From: Chloroflexota bacterium | GTDB taxonomy: Bacteria > Chloroflexota > Dehalococcoidia > Bin125 | Direction of reading: 5' to 3' | Length of the DNA: 64,000 nt | Assembly: GCA_028875225.1 (NCBI GenBank) | Contig: JAPPFB010000025.1 | Coordinates: 50,604 to 114,603 of the forward strand | Shown: positions 39,212 through 48,419 of the stretch, piece by piece | Numbering within the stretch: the stretch's first letter is position 1 | Layout: every line of letters starts with the position of its first letter | Made by a program: the position numbers and the translations under genes | The notes under the pieces: model-generated | Seen by the model: the letters and a program-made list of their open reading frames with translations, nothing else | The model's database searches: none | What the model was told of the DNA's origin: nothing

Positions 39212-39415
39212 GCCCAGGCAGGTCTCCTGGCTCGCGGGTGGATGCTGCGCTGGACCCTTCCCATCGACGTCACGTCAGTCGACAGTGGGTGTCAGCTCTC
39301 CGTTCTGCCCATACCGCCCAACCTGGCGGCGCGGGCCCCGCTTACAGTGGCGCTACCGCGTCGGAGTTTCACCGACTTCCCTATTCTCCCGGGACGGGCA
39401 CCTGGACGAAGTTTG
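39212..39415 (-). promoter_or_regulatory. Cobalamin (AdoCbl) riboswitch
   Basis: On the minus strand the conserved core elements occur in order: the 5' segment CCAGGTGCCCGTCCCGGGAG, GTGAAACTCCGACGCGGT, the B12-box-type GCGCCACTGTAAGCGGGG, GATGGGAAGG, and the 3' segment GCGAGCCAGGAGACCTGCC that closes the aptamer. This matches the class I cobalamin riboswitch consensus. It heads btuC-btuD-cobO-cobT-cobS-cobC-cobU and should switch the operon off when adenosylcobalamin is plentiful. Confidence 0.95.
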
Positions 39416-39512
39416 CTGCCCGAAGCCTAGCACCGGCACTCAACGGCGAACAAGCACGCTGAATGTAGGGTTTGGTGCGTCAGGAATTCGTCGGGAAGCG
39501 GCGCAGTGGCGG

Positions 39513-39588
<76 letters not shown>

Positions 39589-39635
39589 ACGCAGATGCCG
39601 GACGAGATCAGCGTACAACCGCCGTCGTTCGCGGT

Positions 39636-40196
39636 TCAATCAACGGCTTCATCTGCCGGCAGCAGTCCGTCTGGCAGGTCGACGGTCATCGTGCCCGCCC
39701 CGAGGTCGACGTCGACCACCACGTCGCGCAGCGCAGGCACCAGCAGGTCCCGCCGCTCGCCCCGGTCGACGATGTAGACGTCATTGGCGCCCGTCTGCAA
39801 CACCTCGCGGATTGTTCCCAGTTCCGCCCCGTCCCCGCCGACCACGCGCAGACCCTCGATCTCGTCCAGGTACCAGAACGATTCACCCTCGCTTGGTCGT
39901 TCCTCCTCGGGAATCTCGATCAGCTCGCCGCGCAGCGATTCGGCCGACTCAAGGTCGGCCACGCCGTCGATGAACAGGTACACGCGCCCCTTTTGCCAGT
40001 TGCTGCTCTCGACGGTTCGAGGAGCGCCGTCGATGAACACGCGAGCGCCGCGATCGAACCGCTGGGGAAAGTCGGTCAGCGGCAGGACCTTGATTTCGCC
40101 TTTGAGTCCGCGCGGTCGCTCGACCAGTCCGACTGCGCGATAGCCCGCGCGTGGCATCCGCTCTTCGGTTTGTGAACGTCCGAGCCGAAAGGCCAT
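39636..40196 (-). CDS. rimM: 16S rRNA processing protein RimM
   Basis: A 30S maturation factor binding S19. The N-terminal RimM domain YRAVGLVERPRGLKGEIKVLPLTDFPQRF and the PRC-barrel part FWYLDEIEGLRVVGGDGAELGTIREVLQTGANDVYIVDRG...LLVPALRDVVVDVDL are clear. The ORF is open to 40391, across khpA, which is not credible. The ATG at 40196 lies just after the khpA stop; ATG 40157 (MPRAGYRAVG) is equally likely by family length. Order rpsP-khpA-rimM is the common bacterial arrangement. Confidence 0.93.
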   Translation of the reverse strand: MAFRLGRSQTEERMPRAGYRAVGLVERPRGLKGEIKVLPLTDFPQRFDRGARVFIDGAPRTVESSNWQKGRVYLFIDGVADLESAESLRGELIEIPEEERPSEGESFWYLDEIEGLRVVGGDGAELGTIREVLQTGANDVYIVDRGERRDLLVPALRDVVVDVDLGAGTMTVDLPDGLLPADEAVD

Positions 40197-40203
40197 CGCC
40201 GAA

Positions 40204-40431
40204 TCAGCGGATGTCGAGCGATGTGTCGACCGCGCGAGCGTGGCCCGCGACCGAGAGCAACGTGCGCATCGCGGTGGCCAGTCGTCCTTCGCGGCCGATG
40301 ATCCGCCCCATATCACCCTCGTGCACGTACAGATGCACGGCGACATGATCGCCGTTCTGCAGCCGCTCGACGCGCACCGCGTCGGGCTCATCGACCATCC
40401 ACTTGGCCACGTACTCGATGAAGTCTTCCAT
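40204..40431 (-). CDS. khpA: KH-domain RNA-binding protein KhpA
   Basis: 75 residues: MEDFIEYVAKWMVDEPDAVRVER, then the KH signature GRIIGREGRLATAMRTLL. It matches the YlqC/KhpA family, small RNA-binding proteins usually encoded between rpsP and rimM, as here. The ORF track extends upstream to 40524 inside rpsP; the ATG at 40431 gives the family's standard length. It is 11 bp after rpsP. Confidence 0.93.
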   Translation of the reverse strand: MEDFIEYVAKWMVDEPDAVRVERLQNGDHVAVHLYVHEGDMGRIIGREGRLATAMRTLLSVAGHARAVDTSLDIR

Positions 40432-40442
40432 GACGCCGCTCG

Positions 40443-40766
40443 CTACTCGGAAGCCGCGCTGGCTTGCGCCTGAGCCGCGGCCCGCTTGGCGTCGGCGCGC
40501 TTGCTGCGCGGCTTCGGCTGCCACGGCTCGATCAGGTCCTCTTTGGCCAGGAATCGATGCACCGTCTCGCTCGGCCTGGCCCCGTGAGAGAGCCAGTGCT
40601 TGACCCGTTCGGCGTCAATGTTGAACGTCGCCGGCTCGGTCAGCGGATCGTAGTAGCCCAGGTTCTCGACGAATCGTCCGTCGCGCGGCTTGCGCGAATC
40701 CTGGACGACCACCCGATAAAACGGTCGTCCCTTGCGCCCGTGCCGGGCCAATCGAATTTTCAGCAT
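40443..40766 (-). CDS. rpsP: 30S ribosomal protein S16
   Basis: 107 residues starting MLKIRLARHGRKGRPFYRVVVQDSRKPRDGRFVENLGYYDP, the S16 hallmark. A C-terminal Lys/Arg/Ala-rich tail (KPRSKRADAKRAAAQAQASAASE) extends the core by about 25 residues. The ORF start at 40820 is replaced by the ATG at 40766. It leads rpsP-khpA-rimM, 101 bp after ffh. Confidence 0.96.
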   Translation of the reverse strand: MLKIRLARHGRKGRPFYRVVVQDSRKPRDGRFVENLGYYDPLTEPATFNIDAERVKHWLSHGARPSETVHRFLAKEDLIEPWQPKPRSKRADAKRAAAQAQASAASE

Positions 40767-40867
40767 CTGTTCAGCTCTGCCTGCGTTTCGCTCGTCGGTA
40801 TGGATCCAGCGTAGTGCCAACCCAGCATCCGCGCTGTCGCATCAGCCACCTCCGGTCGCGCGCACCG

Positions 40868-42217
40868 CTAGCGACGGGCAAGCGGGGTGGTCGCGCCCGG
40901 CATCCCGGGCACCCGGCCCGAGGCGATGTCCTTCATGATTCCCTTGGCCTGCTTGAACTGGTTCAGCAGTTGGTTGACCTCTTGCGGACTGGTGCCGCTG
41001 CCCTTCGCGATCCGCCGACGTCGCGAGCCGTTGATCATGTCGGGTTTGCGCCGCTCCTCCGGCGTCATCGAGAGCACGATCGCCTCGAAGTGAGAGAAGA
41101 AGTCATCGTCGATCTCATCGACATTGATCTGGTTCTTGATCGAGCTCAGGCCGGGAATCATGCTCACGATCTGTGAGATCGGGCCCATTTGGCGGACCTT
41201 GCCGATCTGCTCAATGAAGTCCTCCAGGTCGAACTCACCGTCCTGCAATCGACGCCGCCAGACCTTCGCGTCCTGCTCGCCGAACTCTTCCGAGGCCCGC
41301 TCGACCAGCGTCGACATGTCGCCGCGCCCCAGGATCCGGCTGGCCAATCGGTCGGGATGAAACGACTCCAGCGCGTCGGGACGTTCGCCCACGCCGAGGA
41401 ACTTGATCGGCGCGCCGGTCACGGCGCGGATCGAGAGCGCCGCTCCGCCGCGCGCGTCGCCGTCCATTTTCGAAAGCACCACGCCCGAAATGCCTACCGC
41501 GTCGTCAAAGGCCGACGCCGCGTTGACGGCGTCCTGACCGGACATAGCGTCGGCGACCAGCAACACCTCGGTCGGACTGAAGCGATCACGCAGCTCCGTG
41601 ATCTCCGACATCATGTCTTCGTCGATATGGAGGCGACCGGCGGTGTCGACGATCACCGTCCCCGCGCCGATCTGTTCGGCCCGCTGGAGGCCCTGTTCCA
41701 CGATCCTGGCCGGCTGCTCGTCCGCGCCGAGATCAAAGACTTCGATCTCCAGTTGGCGTCCCAGCGCCTGGAGCTGGTCGATCGCCGCCGGCCGGTAGAC
41801 ATCGGCTGCAATCAGCAGCGGGCGGTCGCCCGCCTTTCGAGCCCGCAAGGCGAGCTTGGCCGACGTCGTCGTCTTGCCCGACCCCTGTAAGCCGACCATC
41901 AGGATGATCGTCGGTCCCTGCGAGGCTCGCTGCAGGCTCGGAGATTCCGTGCCCAGCAGCGCGACCAGCTCTTCGTTGATGATCTCGACGACCCGGTTGA
42001 GCGGCGTCGGCGACTTCATTACCTCATCGGTGTTGGCCCGTCCCCGGACCGCCTTGATGTAATCGCGCGCGACCTTGTAGTTGACGTCCGCCTCGAGCAA
42101 GGCCAGCCGAACTTCGCGCAACGCCGCCTCGAGATCCTTCTCAGAGATCGCGCCGCGACGGCCCAGCGTCGCAAAGACCCCCTGCAGCTTGCCGCTCAGC
42201 GCATCGAACATCGCCAT
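40868..42217 (-). CDS. ffh: Signal recognition particle protein Ffh
   Basis: A GTPase that delivers membrane-protein ribosomes to FtsY. N domain (MFDALSGKLQGVFATLGRRGAISEKDLEAALREVRLALLEADVN), G domain with G1 GLQGSGKTTTSAKLA, G3 VDTAGR, G4-like SKMDGDARGG, then the Met-rich M domain (GPISQIVSMIPGLSS...PDMINGSRRRRIAKGSGTSPQEVNQLLNQF). It has 449 residues. It is in the rpsP-rimM neighbourhood, as in many bacteria. The SRP RNA gene was not seen in the window. Confidence 0.97.
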   Translation of the reverse strand: MAMFDALSGKLQGVFATLGRRGAISEKDLEAALREVRLALLEADVNYKVARDYIKAVRGRANTDEVMKSPTPLNRVVEIINEELVALLGTESPSLQRASQGPTIILMVGLQGSGKTTTSAKLALRARKAGDRPLLIAADVYRPAAIDQLQALGRQLEIEVFDLGADEQPARIVEQGLQRAEQIGAGTVIVDTAGRLHIDEDMMSEITELRDRFSPTEVLLVADAMSGQDAVNAASAFDDAVGISGVVLSKMDGDARGGAALSIRAVTGAPIKFLGVGERPDALESFHPDRLASRILGRGDMSTLVERASEEFGEQDAKVWRRRLQDGEFDLEDFIEQIGKVRQMGPISQIVSMIPGLSSIKNQINVDEIDDDFFSHFEAIVLSMTPEERRKPDMINGSRRRRIAKGSGTSPQEVNQLLNQFKQAKGIMKDIASGRVPGMPGATTPLARR

Positions 42218-42232
42218 CGGGGTTAACCCTAG

Positions 42233-43258
42233 CTAGGACAGCCCAGCTTCGGCCATGCGGACGCAGAGGTCGCCGACGCGGACGCTGTAGCCCCACTCGT
42301 TGTCGTACCAGCTGACGACTTTGACCTGGGTGCCCTCGAGGACCATGGTCGAGAGCGCGTCGATGATCGAGGAGGCCGGCGAGCCCTTGAAGTCGCTGCT
42401 GACCAGCGGCTCGTCGGTGTAGTCGAGGATGCCGTTCAGCGGCGATTCGAGGTCGGTGGCGGCCTTCTCGAACGCGGCGTTGAGCTCCTCGGCGTCGGTG
42501 GCGCGCTCGGCGTCGATCACCAGGTCGACGACGGAGACGGTGCTGGTCGGGACGCGGTAGGCCATGCCGTTGAGCTTGCCGTTGAGGTGGGGCAAGACGA
42601 GTCCGACGGCCTTGGCGGCGCCGGTCGTGGTCGGGATGATGTTCATCGCCGCGGCGCGGGCGCGGCGCAGGTCGCTGTGTACGGTATCGAGGATCGCCTG
42701 GTCGTTGGTGTAGGCGTGGATCGTGGACATGATCCCGCTCTTAATGCCGACGGTGTCGTCGAGCACCTTGGCCATTGGGGCGAGGCAGTTGGTGGTGCAC
42801 GATGCGTTGGAGACGACGTGGTGCGAGGCAGGGTCGTAGGCGTCGTCGTTGACGCCGAGCACCATGGTCAAATCCTCGTTCTTGGCTGGAGCGGAGATCA
42901 CGACCTTGGACGGTCCGTGGTTGAGGTGGCCGCGCGCCCTGTCAGCGTCGGTGAAGATGCCCGTCGATTCGACGACAATCTGGACTCCGTAGTCGCCCCA
43001 GGGGATCTGCCCGGGGTCGCGCTCCGAGATCACGGCGATGCGTTGGCCGTCGATCACGAGGTCGCCATCGATGACATCGACTTCGCCCGGGTAGCGGCCG
43101 TAGTTGGTGTCGTACTTGAACAGGTGGGCGTTGGTTTCGGAGTCGGTGAGATCGTTGATCGCGACGACCTCGAGGTCATCGCCGTGGAAGTCGAGCATGC
43201 CCTTCAGCACCTGCCGCCCGATGCGGCCGAAGCCGTTGATGCCGATGTTCGTCGTCAC
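42233..43258 (-). CDS. gap: Glyceraldehyde-3-phosphate dehydrogenase
   Basis: The glycolytic NAD-dependent oxidising enzyme. Rossmann start [18 protein letters not shown], the catalytic Cys in [12 protein letters not shown], His in [12 protein letters not shown], and the C-terminal [16 protein letters not shown] are present. Asp in the NDLTDS segment suggests NAD preference. A GGAG 6 nt upstream favours GTG 43258 (341 residues) over the TTG at 43270. It lies 15 bp upstream of ffh and could be cotranscribed. Confidence 0.96.
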   Translation of the reverse strand: MTTNIGINGFGRIGRQVLKGMLDFHGDDLEVVAINDLTDSETNAHLFKYDTNYGRYPGEVDVIDGDLVIDGQRIAVISERDPGQIPWGDYGVQIVVESTGIFTDADRARGHLNHGPSKVVISAPAKNEDLTMVLGVNDDAYDPASHHVVSNASCTTNCLAPMAKVLDDTVGIKSGIMSTIHAYTNDQAILDTVHSDLRRARAAAMNIIPTTTGAAKAVGLVLPHLNGKLNGMAYRVPTSTVSVVDLVIDAERATDAEELNAAFEKAATDLESPLNGILDYTDEPLVSSDFKGSPASSIIDALSTMVLEGTQVKVVSWYDNEWGYSVRVGDLCVRMAEAGLS

Positions 43259-43353
43259 GAGGTTCTCCAAAGTGTGTGCGGGAGGATGAGTTCACTCGCA
43301 GGATCGCAGAGGCAGGCGATGCGCTCAACCCTGGTGGATGCAGAACTGAATCA

Positions 43354-43369
43354 GTTCGCTATATCGAAC
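43354..43369. promoter_or_regulatory. Palindrome GTTCG-n6-CGAAC in the gap/DUF3800 divergent region
   Basis: The inverted repeat GTTCG-ctatat-CGAAC sits between the divergent gap and DUF3800 genes and includes a TATAGC box on the minus strand, with TGCAAC 17 bp upstream of it as a weak -35. It looks like a gap promoter with an overlapping operator. No regulator can be named. Confidence 0.35.
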
Positions 43370-43437
43370 ACACAATCGACGTTGCATCTATATTCGCCTT
43401 AGCGCGGAGAGGCTGAGACAGAGCTGAGGAGTCGCAC

Positions 43438-44160
43438 GTGGGCGAGAACCGAGGTACCAGAGTGTTGTTTCTGGATGACTCTGGGAAGCCGTCGTTCAAC
43501 GACCCAACTCAAGCCGTCGTCGTGGGAGGATTCTCGGTGCGAACAGAACGTGTTCCGAGGCTGAGTCGGAACATCATTGGAGCGAAGACTCGGTACTTCT
43601 CCGCGCGAGGAGACGCCAGTAGCTGGGAGCTCAAGACGCGAGGCCTATTGAGATCGAATCGCCTGAGGAGAACAAGGCGCTTGAGCTTCGCCATGGAGAT
43701 TGTCCGCATCCTCGAGCGACTCAGCTGCACGGTGTACACAGCCAGCATCGACAAGCGTCGCGTGTTCCATGAGATGGAACCAGAGGCGGCGATGCTCCTG
43801 CAGCTTCGCGGTCTCTCGGAGCATTTCGCCGTCGAATGCGCACTGAACAACGAGATTGGTCTTCTCGTGTCCGATTGGTCGGGGAAGCGACTCGATGCGA
43901 TGGTCAGCCGCAACCTCGCGAGATTCAATTCGAGGAACGAGTTGCCCTTGCATCCCAGTGTCTACTTTTCGGATTCAGTCAGCTCTCAGGCAATACAGGT
44001 GGCTGATCTGGTTGCAGGAGTGAGGCGTCGCGTGCTGGAGGGAGACCGGCAGATTCAGGATCTTGCCGCTGCTTTTGGAGAAGTGCGATCACTTCCGCAG
44101 GAAGTTGAATTGCGGACCCACACGGGCAAGCGATTCAGCACCGCGATTCAAATCATCTAG
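43438..44160 (+). CDS. DUF3800 family protein
   Basis: 240 residues. The start RVLFLDDSGKPSFNDPTQAVVVGGF gives the FxDDSG motif of the DUF3800 family, and SDSVSSQAIQVADLVAGVRRR matches its C-terminal S-x-x-x-I/Q-x-A-D motif; together these acidic residues resemble an RNase H-like nuclease site. The biochemical role is not established; members are common in mobile and defence-associated regions. GTG start. Codon use and base composition are AT-richer than the flanking gap and xerD genes, which suggests later acquisition. Confidence 0.8.
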   Translation: MGENRGTRVLFLDDSGKPSFNDPTQAVVVGGFSVRTERVPRLSRNIIGAKTRYFSARGDASSWELKTRGLLRSNRLRRTRRLSFAMEIVRILERLSCTVYTASIDKRRVFHEMEPEAAMLLQLRGLSEHFAVECALNNEIGLLVSDWSGKRLDAMVSRNLARFNSRNELPLHPSVYFSDSVSSQAIQVADLVAGVRRRVLEGDRQIQDLAAAFGEVRSLPQEVELRTHTGKRFSTAIQII

Positions 44161-44333
44161 CCCAGGTTTGGCATGGCCCGATCGTGATAAATTGGTGTGG
44201 GCTTGGGGAACGTGGTTAGTAAGCGCAAGCCGAATATGACCGCCGAACTCAAGCTGTCCGGGGACCGGAACGCACGGTACCCCTATTGGCCGGGCGAGAG
44301 CACTCTCGTCCGGCCACCTTTGTGCCTGGATTT

Positions 44334-45221
44334 CTACAGCAGGATTCGCTTGGGTGCGCCGGAGGGTTGGCGGCGGTAGTTGTCGATCAGGAGGCGCTGC
44401 CGGCCTTGATCGATGATCCACTCGGCTCGGCAGCGGCGCTGATCCTGGAGAATGGTCTGGCTCTGGCGGTGCAGGCGCTGGTACTCCTGACGATCCTCCG
44501 ACTCAACTCCGAAGAGGCCGCTGCCGACGGCGAATCGACACTGGCGGTCCTGGATCACCATCTGCCAGCCGAACAGCAGTTGCGCCCAGCCGAGGTGGAA
44601 GGCCTCGTCGGCCCAGTTGACGAGGAATCGCTTGTCGTGCGATCCGTCGGCTGTGAGCAGGGCGGAGGCGCCGAAGTGCGATCGTGAGAGTTCCGAGACG
44701 GCGCGGTAGGCGTCGGCCGTCTCGGGCGCCATCGCTATCGTCTGACCGGCCATGAATTGGCCCATCCCGATCTCGGTCGCGTGGTGTTCGGCATTGTTCG
44801 ACCAGGAATCTCGCAGCCAGTCCTCGAATTCAACTTGCTCGTCGCCGACGACAGCCTGTTCCGCTCCCAGCCACTCCATCGTGCCTCTGAGTAGCGGTAA
44901 GGTCGCCGAGTATGCCGCACGAGCCGTGAGCGCTCGCGCTTCGAGGCCGCCGCTGTAGATCCGGGACCAGAACAGCAGCGCGGAGGCATAACGCCGGTTG
45001 CGGAACGAGGAACCATAAGACTGCTCGACGATCTTGCGCTGCAAGGTGAATGCGTCGTTGAGCCAGCGCAGGTCGAGGGACAGGGCGAAGGTCGTTTCGC
45101 GGAACGCGTCTCGTCGCGGTTGCGGTTCGTCATCGCCCGGTTTGCGCAGCGCAGGCGTCTCGGCGGGGAAGGTGATGGGGGAGATTCGTTGCCTGGGAGG
45201 ATCAGGCGAATCCGAGCTCAT
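44334..45221 (-). CDS. Unrecognised protein, second gene of a pair
   Basis: 295 residues, no family recognised. It is mostly soluble and helical by composition: DLRWLNDAFTLQRKIVEQSYGSSFRNRRYASALLFWSRIYSGGLEAR, then WLRDSWSNNAEHHATEIGMGQFMAGQTIA and a Gln/Arg-rich C-terminus (RQEYQRLHRQSQTILQDQRRCRAEWII). No TM segment or signal peptide is evident. The ATG overlaps the stop of the upstream gene by 4 bp (ATGA), so the two are coupled. Codon use is typical of the genome, supporting a real gene. The 173 bp between it and the DUF3800 gene hold nothing recognised. Confidence 0.7.
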   Translation of the reverse strand: MSSDSPDPPRQRISPITFPAETPALRKPGDDEPQPRRDAFRETTFALSLDLRWLNDAFTLQRKIVEQSYGSSFRNRRYASALLFWSRIYSGGLEARALTARAAYSATLPLLRGTMEWLGAEQAVVGDEQVEFEDWLRDSWSNNAEHHATEIGMGQFMAGQTIAMAPETADAYRAVSELSRSHFGASALLTADGSHDKRFLVNWADEAFHLGWAQLLFGWQMVIQDRQCRFAVGSGLFGVESEDRQEYQRLHRQSQTILQDQRRCRAEWIIDQGRQRLLIDNYRRQPSGAPKRILL

Positions 45222-45769
45222 GGTCCGGCGGTTCCTTGCTCGCCGCCGGCGAGCAGGGCCTCGAGCCAGACCAACAGTCGCTCGCTTTGCGCGTCGATGA
45301 ACGGGCGATCGGGATGCCAGGCCCAGAGTTCGCGGACGACTTCCAGGGTGGACCAGGTGCTGCCCTCGCCACCGCTGACGATCTGCACCAGCCGGAACGC
45401 GACCTGATCGGCGGTCCAGACCAGAGGGCGTTCGTAGTCCAGGATCCGCGTGGCCTGGGTCAGGGCGCGAATCCAGCGGTCGACGGTATCGAATGCGACT
45501 CGTCGATCCATGAGCAGCGCGCGCAGGGCCAGGACTTCCGGCAGATCGACCACGCGAGCGGGGGGACGGTCAGGAGGCGGCACGGGTTCCGGACCGTCGT
45601 CCTCGGGGAAATCCTCAAGGGAGGTGGACCAGGCGCTCGCCGGGATTCGACGAAGCTCGTTGTAGACCAATGCGCCGCCGGAACCTGAGTTCCACCAGTT
45701 GCGCAGTCGCTCGTGCCGAGTCAGCGGGCGCGGCGATACATCGGAGTTGGAGGACGTCGAGGGCGGCAC
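45218..45769 (-). CDS. Unrecognised protein, first gene of a pair
   Basis: 183 residues, no family recognised. It begins with GTG. Features are an Arg/Trp-rich early segment (TRHERLRNWWNSGSGG), an acidic Pro-rich stretch (DFPEDDGPEPVPPPDRPPARVVDLPEV), then a helical region with many Trp (LMDRRVAFDTVDRWIRALTQATRIL, VVRELWAWHPDRPFIDAQSERLLVWLEALL). It is coupled to the 295-residue gene downstream. It is divergent from xerD across about 200 bp that contain the inverted repeat at 45778-45808. Confidence 0.65.
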   Translation of the reverse strand: MPPSTSSNSDVSPRPLTRHERLRNWWNSGSGGALVYNELRRIPASAWSTSLEDFPEDDGPEPVPPPDRPPARVVDLPEVLALRALLMDRRVAFDTVDRWIRALTQATRILDYERPLVWTADQVAFRLVQIVSGGEGSTWSTLEVVRELWAWHPDRPFIDAQSERLLVWLEALLAGGEQGTAGP

Positions 45770-45777
45770 GTGCCAAG

Positions 45778-45808
45778 GTTATCGCAGGTGTTTCTGTCTG
45801 CCGATAAC
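45778..45808. promoter_or_regulatory. 10-bp interrupted inverted repeat in the divergent xerD region
   Basis: GTTATCGCAG, ten bases, then CTG-c-CGATAAC: a ten-pair stem with one bulged C. It lies directly upstream of the GTG of the unrecognised gene pair and 170 bp before xerD. It could be an operator or a recombinase-related site; it does not resemble a dif consensus. Confidence 0.35.
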
Positions 45809-45977
45809 GCAGTCGGTTTGTTGACTGGGCGTTACGTGGAACAACTGATTACCGCGATTACGTATGCCCCACGCGTGGTCTCGCCGCTGCTTGCTAGAGC
45901 GGATCCAGCGCCGACGCCTGTTGTTGGCGCTGCGGCAACGCACATTCCGGCGAGCACGAAGGAGACGACGCAGCAAC

Positions 45978-46892
45978 ATGGAACACGAAATCCAGCAGTT
46001 TCTGACCTACATGGCGGCGGAACGTGGGGCGTCAGCCAACACGATCTCGGCCTATCGCAACGACCTGGCTCAGCTGCGCTCCTACTTCGTCGAGCAACAG
46101 GGCGACAACGAATCGACGCTGCCGCCGATCGAGGAGGTCGACGCCGAGCAGCTCCAGGAGTACATCGTCCATCTGCGCGAGCAGCAGTACGCCGCGGCGA
46201 CCGTGGCGCGCAAGGTCGCGGCGGTGAAGAGCCTGTTCAGCTACCTCCACGGCGAGGGTCTGATTGAGGTCAATCCGGCCGAGCAACTGTCGTCGCCGCG
46301 GGTCGGCCGCAGTTTGCCGAGAACCCTGACGATCCAGGAAGTGGACGCATTGCTTGAGCAGCCGGGCCGCTGGGACACACCCGAGGCGGCACGGGACCAG
46401 GCGATGCTGGAAATGTTGTACGCGACCGGCATGCGCGTGTCGGAGTTCGTTTCGCTCGATCTTTCCTCGATCGAGCTGCAGGGCCAGCGCGCGTCGGTCC
46501 GATGCGTGGGCAAGGGTCGACGCGAGCGGTTGATTCCGATTCACTCGGCAGCGGTGGCGGCCCTGCATCACTACCTGCAGGAGGCGCGGCCCAAGCTGGC
46601 TCGCGGACGTCGTGAGGTGGCATTGTTCATCAACCGTCGGGGGGAGCGCCTGACGCGACAGGGCGTCTGGCTGATCATCAAGAACTACGCCGAGGCGGCC
46701 GGTATCTCGGGCGTGACGCCGCACACGCTGCGCCACAGCTTCGCCACGCATCTGTTGCGCGGCGCGGCGCCGCTGCGCAACGTGCAGGAGCTGATGGGCC
46801 ACGCGAACATCTCGACGACCCAGCTCTACACGCAGTTGACGGACGAGCATCTGCGGGACGTTTACGATCGGGCACATCCGCGCGCCAGCTAG
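45978..46892 (+). CDS. xerD: Tyrosine recombinase XerD-like
   Basis: A site-specific recombinase of the chromosome-dimer-resolution type, 304 residues. The SAM-like N-terminal domain (FLTYMAAERGASANTISAYRNDLAQLRSYF) is followed by the catalytic set: Arg in YATGMRVSEFVSLDL, Lys in CVGKGRRERLIPI, HTLRHSFATHLL, His in LMGHANISTTQLYTQL, with Tyr in the last motif. The ORF start at 45864 has an implausible Arg-rich leader; the ATG at 45978 is standard for the family. Only one Xer protein is in the window, and no dif site was recognised. Confidence 0.92.
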   Translation: MEHEIQQFLTYMAAERGASANTISAYRNDLAQLRSYFVEQQGDNESTLPPIEEVDAEQLQEYIVHLREQQYAAATVARKVAAVKSLFSYLHGEGLIEVNPAEQLSSPRVGRSLPRTLTIQEVDALLEQPGRWDTPEAARDQAMLEMLYATGMRVSEFVSLDLSSIELQGQRASVRCVGKGRRERLIPIHSAAVAALHHYLQEARPKLARGRREVALFINRRGERLTRQGVWLIIKNYAEAAGISGVTPHTLRHSFATHLLRGAAPLRNVQELMGHANISTTQLYTQLTDEHLRDVYDRAHPRAS

Positions 46893-48233
<1,341 letters not shown>

Positions 48234-48263
48234 CTGGGTCGTGTTCGCGCCTCCTCCACTGCC

Positions 48264-48407
48264 GTCTTTCCCGCGCTTGCCGCGGGAATCTCGCAGCCTT
48301 CGGCACTAATCCACGCGACCGGGAACCTGTTGGTTTGCGGTCGCTTTGCCGTGTGATGACCGGCGTTCAGTTGATGTCGAGATACTCGCGTCAAGCGCGG
48401 GTATGAC
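48264..48407. repeat. Paired palindromic repeat element (family 1), 144-bp copy
   Basis: The ends GTCTTTCCCGCGCTTGCCGC and CGTCAAGCGCGGGTATGAC are inverted copies bounding 144 bp between eno and uvrC. The length matches the copies at 12237 and 23574 although the interior differs. No ORF inside. Confidence 0.85.
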
Positions 48408-48419
48408 GGGAACGTGGTA

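Noticed and set aside
45978-46892. xerD considered as a phage or island integrase
   Set aside because: Length and motifs fit the housekeeping Xer family, and no att-like repeats or phage genes flank it; the neighbours are eno and uvrC.
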